NCBI RefSeq assembly: GCF_009870125.1 | Contig: NC_046680.1 | Coordinates: 22,153,501-22,217,500, forward strand | Direction of reading: 5' to 3' | From: Drosophila pseudoobscura | Lineage: Eukaryota; Arthropoda; Insecta; Diptera; Drosophilidae | DNA: 64,000 nt | Part shown: piece by piece, positions 18,291 to 29,991 of the stretch | How positions within the stretch are numbered: position 1 is the stretch's first letter | Layout: every line of letters starts with the position of its first letter | Made by a program: the position numbers and the translations under genes | The notes under the pieces: generated by a model | What the model was told of the DNA's origin: nothing | Database searches by the model: none | What the model saw: only the letters and a program-made list of their open reading frames with translations

Positions 18291-21200
18291 TCGATGTGGC
18301 GGGGAAGAGGGAAGGGAGTCCATAACTCTAGGGATGAGTCGATATTAACTAACTTTATGGCTTTCAGAGAGTCGTTCCACTAAATAAGTGGAAAATATCA
18401 GTTTCCTGCAGGTTAAATCTTAATTGGAAAGTTTAAGGTCCAAGTCTATCATTTCGTTTGGCTTCAATATTCATTCCCAATTCGCAATACGCTTTTTCTC
18501 TGTATCTGCATCTGATCTGCATGCCAGGCACAGGAGTATCTATGTATACTCGTACATCTCCTTGTGTATCTTATCTGTGTATATATTAAGATGTCTGTCT
18601 GGCACCCCGCAGTCGTTTTCCTGTTCCTAAGTTCACACATTTTTATGCTGTCAACTGCAGCGACTTTCACGTTCTAATTTTATCAGCCAGAATGCACAGG
18701 TATGCAACTCCTCTTCTCAGCTATTCCTCTGTATCTCTGTATCTGTGTATCTCTGTATATCTGTGTAATTGTATATGTGTATATGCGTCAGAGTGACTCT
18801 AGCTGTGTGTGTGCGTGTGTGCATACGCTTCCACAAAAGTGTCACCGCAGTCATTAGAAATGTTTCGTCCGTCTTCATACATGTGTTTTTCCTTTCATTT
18901 TTGTACTCCTAATGCATTCGGAAAAGGAGAGATGTATTTATAGTCGGACCTCTAGATCTTCCTCTTCTGCTAACACTTATTCTACTGCTGCTGCTGCTGT
19001 TGCTGCTGGTGGCTCGCAGCTCGGCGGCGTCTATTTTCCATTTTCTTGGGAAATCAATCAATGCCCCAGCAAGACAATTTGTAGTCGTTTTACTTTCAAA
19101 TTGCATTCAAGTTGAAAGAGCAAGAGCACACAGCTTAAGTAGAGTGAAAAGTTGGAGGGCATAGTGGCTAAGGGGAATGGGGAAGACTGCACTGCGCACT
19201 CCTCAAGTGCCTTTGCCAGGCCTTCTATTCCTATTTCCATCCGAGGCAGTCAAACCGCAAAATTCACTTTAATTTCGAAGGCATGGCAGCAAGCAGACAT
19301 CACTTACGACTGACTCTCCTTTACCGCTCTTCTGTTCTTGCCCCACAGCCTCTTGCTTGCTAAATTTAAATATGCCACAAAATAATCTCAAATTTACGAC
19401 TCTGAATAGATAAAATGTTGTTTGCTTTCAGAGCCGACACGAGAACTACAATCTAAACGATCAATGTGGCTATGGCGACAACCACACAAAGGACATGGCC
19501 TCACCAGAATACAGCAGGACCCAACAGAGCAGTACAAACTTTTCCAGGACAACAAATAAGTATGTATGTATGTACATATGTATATTTGGTGACATTTTTG
19601 GCTGGTCAAACGGGAGCAGGAGAGCGGTGCACATTTTTTTTGGAACAGGCGTAGTCAGCAAGGGGTCTTTTTTTGAAGGAAATGGAAAATTGATTAGAAT
19701 TCTAATTGGGCAATGAATGGGCGGAATGAATGTGAATGAACTGCATTTGAAATGACTTTTGGAGATAAATCACTTCAGCAAGTAATATCCGCAGGTGGAT
19801 GCGAAATCTTGCGACCTGTTTTATGGTTAGGATTCTCTTCACATGGGGACTATACTTTTCTGGAGTTCTTATTTGTTGTGAATGTAATAGTTTTGCTTTA
19901 CAAATTCCCCCCGAACAAAAACATTTTCTGTTTCCCTTTTTCAAAAGAAATGTATTCCGTTTCTAAGAAACTATCTTAAAGTTTTCAAACAATAATAGAG
20001 AAATTTTGGGTTGGTTGCTTTTTCAGGGTAAGCTTTAAAGCTGTTTCCCATCCCCCTCCAAGGGTAGGGCTACGCCTATGTCAACACGCACATCCCTGTA
20101 TTCTTATAAAGCCCACCATTGCCACTTGACTGCTTTGGCCTGCATCAATGGTATTGTGTGTGTGGGTCTGTGGGGAGGGGGGAATCCTCCTCATTCCTGG
20201 GAAACCCTAACAAAAAGTAACAAATGTTTTTTTAGGATTTGTGCTTTGGGAATTTTTGCACTTGTGTAAATGTAAGAGCCACACACACACACACACGCAC
20301 GCACAAAAAGGATCCAGGGCCTACAAAAACGAGAATACAAAAATATATTTTAGCAAAAATTATACGCCCCCAATGTATCTAGATTCAAATGTACATACAT
20401 ATGTGTGTATGTGCATACATCATGTGTAAACAGAAAAATTGTTGCAATCATTGTCACTATTTCTGATATTATTGTTGTTGCGCATTACCATAGTAGTATT
20501 TATCCTATAACCATACTCGTATACACTCGTATGTGCGGATGTGTAATTGCAACTGTTATTAGCATGTTTACATAGAGGATTCTGATGCTGCCCCGCCCAC
20601 GACTGCATGTTTGATTGATTTGGCCAGCGAAGAGTGGAATGAGTGTTTAATTTATTTTCCAACTTCTCCTGCCTCCCTTTTTTGGCCATTTTAACTATGT
20701 ACATATTTGTAATTATCATTTTTGCATTTCTGCCACTGACAATCTCGTTTTGTTCTATCTCATTTTGAAATGAAATTAATTTTGCATAATTGCTTTTTGG
20801 TTTTCACGTTTTTCTAGCCGTTGTGCGGCTGATTTTTGTATCCTTTGGCTGCATTTTAATTGAATTTGATTGATTTTTGCTGATGTTGTTGATGGAAAAA
20901 TAATATTGTTGTAAAATCGTAACCCCAACCCCACACCCTATTGTATCCTGCAAAGAATTGGCAATGCTTCGTTTCTGGGCAAAAGCCTGAGGCTTAAGGG
21001 CACACCGAGAAGGGCACAAACAGGTGTGCCGCAGAAGGGGATTGGATCTCACTCTCTCTCTTTCTCTTTGAGCTGTGAGCTCTGAGCTTTCCAAATAACA
21101 CGTGTGGCATGCCCTAAGACGCTTTTATCACAGAGGAAAACCTGCCGTTTGTGGCACTACAGAATCTTAAAGAGTGATTTTAAGGAAAACATATATTCAT

Positions 21201-23727
21201 TCAATCTTTTTGCTTCTCCTTTTCAGCCTTTACCTCAAATGTCAGGAACTTTTAGCTGAAAATTTATGCAACTAATTTTTCTCATACTTTTTTATGATGC
21301 CCCTCCTTCAGCCTTCAGCTCTGCTTTTCTGCAACACATGCTGCAGCGCTGCTTCTGGCCAATAGTTTTTGCTTGCCAATTAGTTGTTTTAATTGCAAAA
21401 ACGTTGCCAGTTATGCAACACGAGGCGAGACAAGAGCCAGCAACAAGCGTTTCAACTACGAAATGACAATTTAATTGTCACCACCCTGTCTCCCGCCCGC
21501 GTATCCCATCTAACCAACTCCTTTCCGCAATCACGTATACGCCATGTGGGCGATGGCTGATATTACCCGTGAGGGGCGGGGTGGGCAGTAAGTGCTTGCA
21601 CCTTGTTGCCACGCGGCAATCTGGCAGATATTTCCAGCGTTTATGGACGATTCGAGCCGCAGCAATTTCAATAAATCTTGACAATGCCCTAAAAATATTA
21701 GCATAATAAAAGGCGCGACAACAGAACAGAAGGGTCAAGTCAATATTGTGGCAGCTTCCATCGAGGCTGAGAGGCAGCAAGGCAGCGAGGCACCGAGGGC
21801 TTCCAAAGCAGTTGCCACATTTACACAGAGCACAGACAGCATCCCCCGCAACAGAGTGGCCGCAGAAGCAGCAGGAGCAGCAGTGGCAAATTTATGTCAG
21901 CAACAAGCTATCAGCCCGCACAGATACTACCCCCCAAACGACCTTAATACGCATAATTTTAGATGAGGGGGTGGGGGGAGGGAGGTGAAACGAGAGGTGG
22001 CCGTGCCATATAATGTGGTGCAGGCATCGATCAGCAATAAAAATTCAAATTTCGCACAGAGCGGCACAAAAATGTCCGATGTCAAGCAAGGCTGGTCTTA
22101 AACGTATACCCTGGAGTGGAGTACGGACTGTTTCGACAGATAAGCATTTGGAGCAGAATTTGAGAAGAGTTGAAAAGGTAAAGGAGTACAGGTTGATGTT
22201 AATTTTCATAGCATACTTTTAGGATTAAGCTAGAGGGCATAGAAAACTCCATCATTGAGAGCGGATCCTTTGGCCCTTGTCTCCTGCCTTTCTTACATTA
22301 GATAATATATTTGATTGGATCCGACTATATGTCTGTGTCTGTGGTACATTGTAAGTATTGGCTGAGAGAGAAGGCTCTGTTTCGCTCAGCTGATTTCGTT
22401 TCCCCCCCTCTATCCATCTCTCTCTCTCTATATATCGTTCTGTGGCGCCTTCACATTTTTGCCAATTGGCCAACAAGTGTTGCCAAATTGCGTTGCGGTT
22501 GCTGGTCATAAATAACGGTACTTTTGTCATTTATACACATAAATTGCAGCAGACGCTGAAACGCGAAAAGAAAAAAAAAAGGAATAGCCGAGAGCCGGGC
22601 CTGGTCGTGCCTGGCCAGGCCTGGCCTGGCTCGGCCCATGTCCTGCTTTGGTACTCCGTTAAACAAAAAACGAAGGGCACAAAACACCGAGCACTCTCTG
22701 GCCATCGCATAGGCCTCCTGCTATCCATCCAGGCGATGCCCGATTGCTGCTGCCAATGCCACTGCCGCTGCTGCTGCCCACACTAACGACATTGGCGACA
22801 GAACGCAGCTGTCGCTTGCCATTTGGCAATAATTGTTTAATATGCGGGCGCATAAAGGCGGTCGGCGAGGTGGCTTCGGCCCATAAAAAACAACAGCAGC
22901 GGCAGCAGCTGCCCGAGAGCAGCCCAGAGAGAGGGGAGAGAGCGAGAGATTGGTCCAAGGCTTAGCCAGGCCCACGTGTGTGCTGTGTCCTGTGTCCTGT
23001 CCACTGATGCAGTACGTACCCCCCCAATCTGAGCAGCTGCTGCAGGCTTCCCTCCCCACCCCACACGTACTAAGTATCCAGCTCCCATTTCGAATGGAAC
23101 TGAAGTTGGTCTTAAATATGAAATGAATGCGGAGTGGCGGCGGCAGGGGCACTGGCAGTGGTAGGGGGAAAAGTTTTGAAAAGCAGGAAAAGCTAATTGC
23201 GTTTCGGAATGCCAAAATCTTCGCGGCGTTCGGCAATCGCCAATTTGTTCAATCAAGAGCCCGAAAGCATGCAGCACATTTTTGCTGATTGCTGCTCTGC
23301 CGCTGACGGTGTTGGCTGGCATTGCACTGCCTGCCTGCCAATGCCGCACATGCTGACTGCAGTTAATTACAAAACTGTCAAATCCAAAAGGTGCCACGAA
23401 TCAACGAGGCAGCCAGGCAGTGAGGCAGCCAAGCAGCCAGGCAACCAGAGAAGTAGCGAGGAAAGCACCACACCAACACACACGGTAAGCTGCTGCCACA
23501 AGCAGCAGCAGGTCACACAAGCAGAGATGGGGCAAGGAAGTGTGGGAGTGTGCCACGAAGAGAGAGAGAGAGAGAGAGTGAGGCACACCAAATAGGCAGA
23601 TCAGCCAACAGCTGCCGAACAAACAAAAAACCCAACAAAACAAAGCCTGCTGCAGGAGTAGAAGTGGCAGGGGCAGAGGCAGGGGCATGGCAGGGATTGG
23701 AAACTGCATTGTGTGAAGTTTTTGCTG

Positions 23728-23730
<3 letters not shown>

Positions 23731-23774
<44 letters not shown>
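23731..23774. repeat. (GT)22 microsatellite
   Basis: Forty-four bases of uninterrupted GT, the longest pure dinucleotide run I saw in the window. It follows CTGTAG and ends at TTTGTGTATG. Likely length-polymorphic. Confidence 0.95.
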
Positions 23775-23777
<3 letters not shown>

Positions 23778-25107
23778 TGTATGAAATATAATTCTGGCGT
23801 ATTGTTGTATTAAATGATGTCAACAGCAGCCGTCCAGCAGAGCACCAAGTCTGAGTCTTCAGTTGCCAGGCGGAAGTCGGCAGTCGAATGCCCGGACGGA
23901 CCAAATCGAATTTAATTGCATTGCCGCCGCACGTTGGGTTTTAATTAATTTTTGCTGCCTTCTGCTGCTGCTGCTCCTGCTCCTGCTCCTACTGCAGCTT
24001 TTCCAGGATCCCAAAAAGGCCAAAACCAAACAAACTAAACACACACCGACACATGCACATTGGAAGCCCGACAGGGCAACATCAAACGTCATGCACAGGT
24101 GCAATGTAATTAGCACGAACTGACATCGCTCGCCAAGGACCACGTGGCGTGGAGTCGGGGGTCGAGCGTTGATGGTCGAGAGAGGGGCCGTGCTGTGCGG
24201 GTGGCAGTGGCAGTGGCAGCATGAAACATAAAAACAAAAGCAAGCAAAACCTTTAAGCCCAAATGCATACAAGCAAAAGCGAGGCAAGCCAAACCGATTC
24301 GGCCAGGAGCAGAAACACGAGAAGAGACTATGAACTCGGAGCATAGTCGAATCGATGTTACCCTAAATAATATTTGATTAAATTTTAGATAATAGCACAT
24401 GCTGATCCTTAATCATCGCTGCCTGAACGTAGCCAACAAGTATAGAAAACTAAATGAAATAAATAATACCTAGCAACAAGTAATAAATATTCATTTAGCC
24501 ATACCCCTTTTTCTGTAAGTGTACAACAGACGGAAGCCAGCAGAAACATTGGTGCCCGTTTGGTAGTAGCTCCACTGGCAGCGTTTTAATAGCTTTGAAA
24601 TTCCAATGGCAGCTGTGCCACCGTCGCCATCGCCATCGCCATTCCCCTGCCTGGGCTTGGTTGGCCTTGCCTTGCCTCCTGTGTCCTTCCACCGAAAAGC
24701 TTTTCAAATGAGCCCAAAAAGGAACCCAAAGGAAGGCCAAGACCAAGGCGGAACAATGGAAGTCAGTGCCTCACGATGTTCGTCGAACATTTCGAAAAAA
24801 TTATTGAAAATTTTTTAATTTTCCCACTTACGCAGGGCCGTTGCACGCGAAGTTGCAACAACAGCAGTAACCATCTGCTAGCGGCCCTGCAGCTGCTGTT
24901 TCAGTTGCTGTCGTTGTTGGTTTTATTGTTATTAGCTATGCGAACGTACGAATAGCAGCAGTATTCATGCACTCTGCGCCCACAACTGCCATTTTGTTTA
25001 TGACATCGACGATGGCGTCGCGAAAAACGGAAATGAGAGGAAGGAAAAGGGGCGCTTGGCAGCTGCTGCTACTGGTGCAACTTTATGAGCAGTTTTGGTA
25101 GAAAAAT

Positions 25108-25137
25108 AGAGAGAGAGAGAGGGAGAGAGAGAGAGAC
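25108..25137. promoter_or_regulatory. GA tract (GAGA-factor-type)
   Basis: About 30 bp of nearly pure GAGA with one extra G. Such tracts bind the GAGA factor (Trl) and are often nucleosome-free. It lies about 0.9 kb beyond the FATP stop codon. It could equally be a neutral microsatellite. Confidence 0.4.
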
Positions 25138-26052
25138 CTGCCACACATTGTTGATTGCGAACGGAAATATATCTATATCTGGCGGATGGAAAACCCATAC
25201 CAATTAAGATGCAGCATCTTGTAAATTATATTTAGATCGGGGAAAAGGTTTCGTTTCCCTTACCTTATTACCTTTTACCTCGTTTAACATTCTTGCCACA
25301 CTCAAAGTGCAGCCATGCTGCACCCACCCATTCCTCCCGCCTTTGGGGTGAAATGGTGCTCAGCTTTGTTTGCCATTTCTTCGTTTTTTATGATTGCCTG
25401 CCACAACTTTTTCGCCATTGCCATCGACATCGATATTGGTGGCCGTCGACGACGACGACGACGCTGCGTTGCGTTGCAGCAAAGCGCTGCCTGCGGTTGC
25501 CACAACGGTTCTTTGTTGTTCCTGCTGTTGCTGTTGCCGGAACCGTTGTTTTGTATGGATTTTGCACATCGTTTATCTTAGACGACGGGCAACGGAGTCG
25601 CAGCTGCCGCCAGCGAGCGGAAATGGCGTTAATGTTGCAACAGCAGCAACTGCAAAAGTAGCAACACCAATACAAACTCCTGCAACAGAAGCAACAGCAG
25701 CTGCCAATGAGCGAGAACTTAATCTTGGGGATTTAACACTTTCGATATATCTTGCGGCGAGGGTGGATACTGGATAGTAATGGCAGCGGCAGGAGCAAAG
25801 GGAGCATCTTCTGGCCGTAAAACGTATTGGCTGCCATTATCGGTTAAGCTCTCACTTTATGGCCGAGAAACGCGCACGGCTTTCGGCTTTCGGCTCTTGG
25901 CTCTCAGCTCTCGGCCCAGAAGGAATAGCCCCTTCATCATCTTTGGTATCAGTCGTTGGTTGGTTTAGTGTTAAAAGTACAATTGGACTCACAAAACATT
26001 CAATATCTTATATGTGTAAATAATCGGGATACCCCCGGATCTTCCGCGTTCC

Positions 26053-28287
26053 TCAGAGTCCCGCTGTTCCCGCTTGCAAGGACTTATATTGATCCCTGCT
26101 CAAGTGCCTGTAGACTCCATCGCGATTCAAGTAAAATATTGGATCCGATAGCCGGGTCAGATCGTAGCCCTCATTGGCCAACTCGCGCTTCTTCAACTTG
26201 AAGGTGGCCGTGCGCGGAATCTCGTCCAGCAGCCGAATGAAGAGGGGTCGCGCGTAGGCCGGCAGGCTACCCCTCAGCATAATCGACAGATAATCCATGT
26301 CCACTTTGCGGCCGGGATCCACAATCGCCGCCATGCCAGCCTTGCCCTCCACATGGGGGATCTGAAAAGATAACGAGAATTTACCAACCAAACACATTTT
26401 ACGCGTATTTTGTGCGTTATCCGACGTTATCAGGCTCTGACTCAACTGCGGAGTAATCCGACCGCCACAACATGCCCGCGGCATCAAAGAGCTGACTCAC
26501 CTCCACGCCATAGACCACACAGTCCTCGAGGCCAACGCAGTTCGTTATGATGGCCTCCACCTCTTGGGTGGCCACGTTCTCGCCCCGCCAGCGGAAGGTG
26601 TCACCCGTGCGGTCCTTGAAGTAGAAATAGCCGAGGATATCGCAGACCACCATGTCACCGGAATTGAAGAATACGTCGTCCTTGGCAAAGACATTCCGCA
26701 GTAGCTTCTTCTCCGAGGCGCCCTTGTCCGCATAGCCATGGAAGGCGCTGACCGCGCGTCGGGAATCCACCTTGCCCACCAGCAGACCTGCCTCCCCGGG
26801 TCGACAGCGGATGCAGTGGCCCCGTGGGTCCTTCAGTAGCTCTCCCGTCTCCTCATCGCAGAGCAGCACCTGGACGGGATAGATCTTCCGGCCGTAGACG
26901 GGCACAAAGCCAATGGCGCCCTCGCGGTTCGTGATGTTAATCAGATTGGAGTTTCCTTCCGTGGCGCCGTATATCTCGCCTATCTGCGGTATGGAGAAGC
27001 GGCGGACGAACTGCGACCAGATCTGTGGCCTCAGCCCGTTGCCGTACATCATACGAAGGCGATGATGCTGCTGCTCAGGGGTGTAGGGCGTGGCCAGCAG
27101 GTAGCGACACAGCTCCCCGATGTACTGGGCTACGGTGCAGTCGTTGCGGCTGCAGTCGAGCCAAAAGTTCTTGGCCGAAAACTTCTTGCGCAGAACAACA
27201 GTGGAGCCGTTGAGGAGAGCCATGCCCACGCCAACAATTCCCCCGGCGGTGTGATAGAGGGGCAGAGGATTATACACCACATCGTCGCGGTTCAAGCGTA
27301 GCATGTAGAACGTTCCGGCGGCCATGAAAAGGAAGCGGAGGTTGGTAATGACAGCCGCCTTGGGCAGTCCCGTGGTGCCGGATGTGTACACATACAGCAG
27401 CTTGGAGCGCGCTTCCTCTGCTGAGGATGAGGCCGGCAGGGCCATGGCCTGTTGCGTCGCCAGGGCGGCACTTAGGTCCACGGCTCCTGGCAGTAATTCA
27501 TGTCCGGGAATGGTCCTCAGCTCTTTATCGGTGTACTGATAGACGGGAAGGCATGGCAGCTGCTCCTTCTCGATCAGCGATTGTAGAACATCCATTAGCT
27601 CGCTTCCGATAATGAGGGCCTTGGCGTTGGCCACTTTGATGGAGTGCAGCAGCGACTCTCCCCGAAGATTCGAGTTGATCAGAGCCGTGATCACGCCCAA
27701 CTGCGAGAGGCCGAGCCAAATGCAGGGATACTCCAGGCGCGTCTCCATCAGCAGGGCCACACAGTCGCCCCTCTGCAGTCCTTGCCCACTGAAGAATCCT
27801 GCCACCTTCTCGCTGAGGAGCAGGGCCTCGGCATAGGTGATCCTGCGATCGTCCATGACAAAACAGGCCTTTTGGGGCTGCGCGCGGGACAGTTGCTGGA
27901 AGCATCGCGCTATGGTGAAGCCACCTCGATCCCGCTTCAGGAGATACAAATTGAGAGCCAAGAAGCGCTGCAGGGCCCTGCAAGAGGAACCATTTAGGTA
28001 AGTATCTTGGTAACTTTCAAAACATACTCACATTATGTCCCTCTGGGCGGTCATTACCAGGGAAAACACAAATGTGGGACTCCGCAGGAGTAGACCCAAG
28101 AGCGCTGCGAAAATAACGCTGGCCACGGCAGTATCGCAGCAGAAGCAGAAATAAACCAAAGATGCCGCAATCAGAGTGCCCAGACGGGTGGCAAGCTTTT
28201 GCTTCAGGTTGAGCTCCAGCTGTATCTCCATTTTCTTGCCTCCAGGCTGTTGGTCCTCCTGGTCGCCGAGTTCTCCGTTCTCACTCA
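26053..28287 (-). CDS. Fatp2: FATP/SLC27-type very-long-chain acyl-CoA synthetase (fatty acid transport protein)
   Basis: Membrane-bound enzyme that couples fatty-acid uptake to ATP-dependent acyl-CoA formation. Coding exons on the minus strand are 28287-28032, 27977-26501 and 26361-26053. All have GT-AG borders and matching phase, and the protein is about 680 residues. A hydrophobic segment near residues 35-80 fits the FATP N-terminal membrane anchor. The AMP-binding loop YVYTSGTTGLPK is at about 281-292, YGATEGN at about 422-428, and the FATP signature GDTFRWRGENVAT at about 544-556; all catalytic motifs look intact. The 5' end is unresolved: the acceptor CAG at 28288 is followed by TG AGT GAG, so the initiator may be an ATG split by the intron (see 29846). 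The first in-frame ATG inside the exon is at 28231. Flanking genes suggest the orthologue of CG3394, which I recall being called Fatp2; the symbol is from memory. Confidence 0.9.
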
Positions 28288-29845
28288 CTGCAAAGGCAAG
28301 GCATTAATGATTTACTCAACATTTTCATGTTTAGTCTGACAGCAATGGCAAGGCCAGACACCTGACAGCAGACCAGAAATCCCCACACTAACCCTTCGAC
28401 TAACGCCTAGGGCAATTGTCTAGCTTCGACGGGAATAGTGATAGTGGGCCTCTGATAGCGTGATAGGGAGCTTCCCTGATAGCGACTAAGTTTGTGGATC
28501 CCAAGTTCTTATCAATGCTGTGAGCAATGCATGGTGCCGGGGCCGTTAAGGAGTGGGGTATTGACATAGTCTTAAGATAGTTGGGGCGTGAAAAATCAAA
28601 CAAGTGTGAAATATACACTGTGAAACAGGTTTGAGCTACAATGTTGTTGATCATTGAAATGGAACCATTCCGCTGAATGAATTCTTTGTCACTCTACTCA
28701 AATTACAAATGCAATTATAATTACAGCCGACTGGCAACGAGTCTGCTTTACATATCATTTAAATATAATATATGCTGAAAAACCAGCTTAAATACTTTAT
28801 ACCATGTATTCCCCTGGGTTTTGTTTAATCCTATCTTATAGTCTCTTATGTGACAGCTATTCTGGGGGAAAAGCGCTAATTGGCCCGTACACAATTTATT
28901 CACTTAACTTTGACGACCTAACCTAATGGCTTACTATAAATGATAGTGCACGAAGGGGTAGTACTCGACGTAATCTCAAGATGTTAACCCATTTGGCTTG
29001 GAAACTTTTAGGTCTCAATGAGAGTAAAATCTTAACTAATCTCCCAACATGCCATTTAGATTAGCTGCGTCTGAAAGTGAAGTGGAAGCTATCGGCAAAT
29101 AAAAACTGCACTGGGTGACTGCCATTGAACCTGGGGCTGGTCCCAGCAAAACAGCTGATATCACAATGGGGCAGACAGCTAATGGTTTAGAGGGAAACAT
29201 TTGGCAGGTGGGACAAAGGAAAAATAGCGCTACCCAGAACTAAGTGATAAATCAAAGAGAAAAAAGCAGCCACAGCTTTCATATGGGGTGCAAGCGTACC
29301 TAGTCAATTCTAGGTTTACAAATAAATTACTTTGTTTGCTATTTCAAATGAGTCTATTGCTCAAAATTGGAGCAGATTTTCGTTTGTTGCGGGCACAGAG
29401 ATTCCCTACACGAGTATAAGGGTTAACGAAGCTATCAGGCACCACGGACTGGGACCGGAGACAAAGTTCATTGCTACTCGCGAAACATCCAGTATGGACA
29501 TGCCCGACTCTATCTCTATCTCCATGTTTACACAAACACTACTGCATATGCATGTGATTGTCGCTGTGTGTATGTGATTGGGTGGCGTCTATGCTGGGAC
29601 CTTGACTTATTTCGAATTCCGATCACAGAACGATCGCCACGCACTTCTTGGCACTGTCTTCCGCGGGTTACGTGAGCCCAGCCCATGGACTGCGAATGGG
29701 TTCTACGAGCATTATTCCACATTTACACTATTGTTCTGAGCGGTTCGTGGCAGTCAGCGTCAACCCCCCGTCATGATCAATGCAATTCACTTTTCAATGT
29801 CAGTGCAGCAGCGCCCACTGTGTTCTCTTCTCTTCTCTGACATAC
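28288..29845 (-). other. Fatp2: Proposed first intron of the FATP gene
   Basis: The acceptor side (CCTTTGCAG at 28288-28296 on the minus strand) is convincing. The donor GTATGT at 29845-29840 is my best choice among several. No coding frame lies between. The stretch is AT-rich and contains repeated GATAGTG/TGATAGC words at 28435-28485. If the true donor is elsewhere, the intron length changes but the acceptor stays. Confidence 0.45.
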
Positions 29846-29957
29846 TTTTTACTGCACGAACGTCAACGGTTCTTTGGGACAAGCAGAAACACGCAAAACA
29901 ACTCGAAAACAGTGATCGCGAACGCGAGCTGAACGGACGGCTGGGGATCGTGGAATT
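29846..29957 (-). other. Fatp2: Proposed FATP first exon (5' UTR plus the A of the ATG)
   Basis: On the minus strand a TATA box (29991-29984) is followed by an initiator-like TCAATT with A at 29957. About 110 bp later GTAAAAA is followed by the donor GTATGT. Joining this to the exon at 28287 reads AAAAATGAGTGAGAAC, a start codon in excellent fly context, with its A in this exon and TG in the next. The join is inferred from consensus and phase only. Confidence 0.4.
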
Positions 29958-29983
29958 GAGCAAAAAAGGGGCCATCCGTCGGC

Positions 29984-29991
29984 CTTTTATA
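29984..29991 (-). promoter_or_regulatory. Fatp2: TATA box, probable FATP promoter
   Basis: TATAAAAG on the minus strand, 34 bp upstream of the initiator-like TCAATT at 29957 and about 1.7 kb upstream of the first certain FATP exon. Orientation and position suit the FATP gene. Confidence 0.5.

Larger units (their letters stand above)
18291..26052. other. Intergenic region between betaTub60D promoter and the FATP 3' end
   Basis: No exon chain was recognised on either strand. Contents are CA/GT and (CAG)n-type repeats, an AT-rich block with poly-pyrimidine and TATG runs (19.5-20.8 kb), a GC-richer stretch of repetitive Gln/Ala-like frames (21.7-23.6 kb), the GT microsatellite at 23.7 kb and the GA tract at 25.1 kb. 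Long frames on both strands at the same place (for example 22721-23236 minus and 23197-23595 plus) follow composition only. Part of the region probably carries regulatory DNA for the tubulin gene. Confidence 0.55.

Noticed and set aside
23401..23904. 167-codon minus-strand frame with a Thr-His run
   Set aside because: Spans the (GT)22 microsatellite and other simple repeats; no domain.
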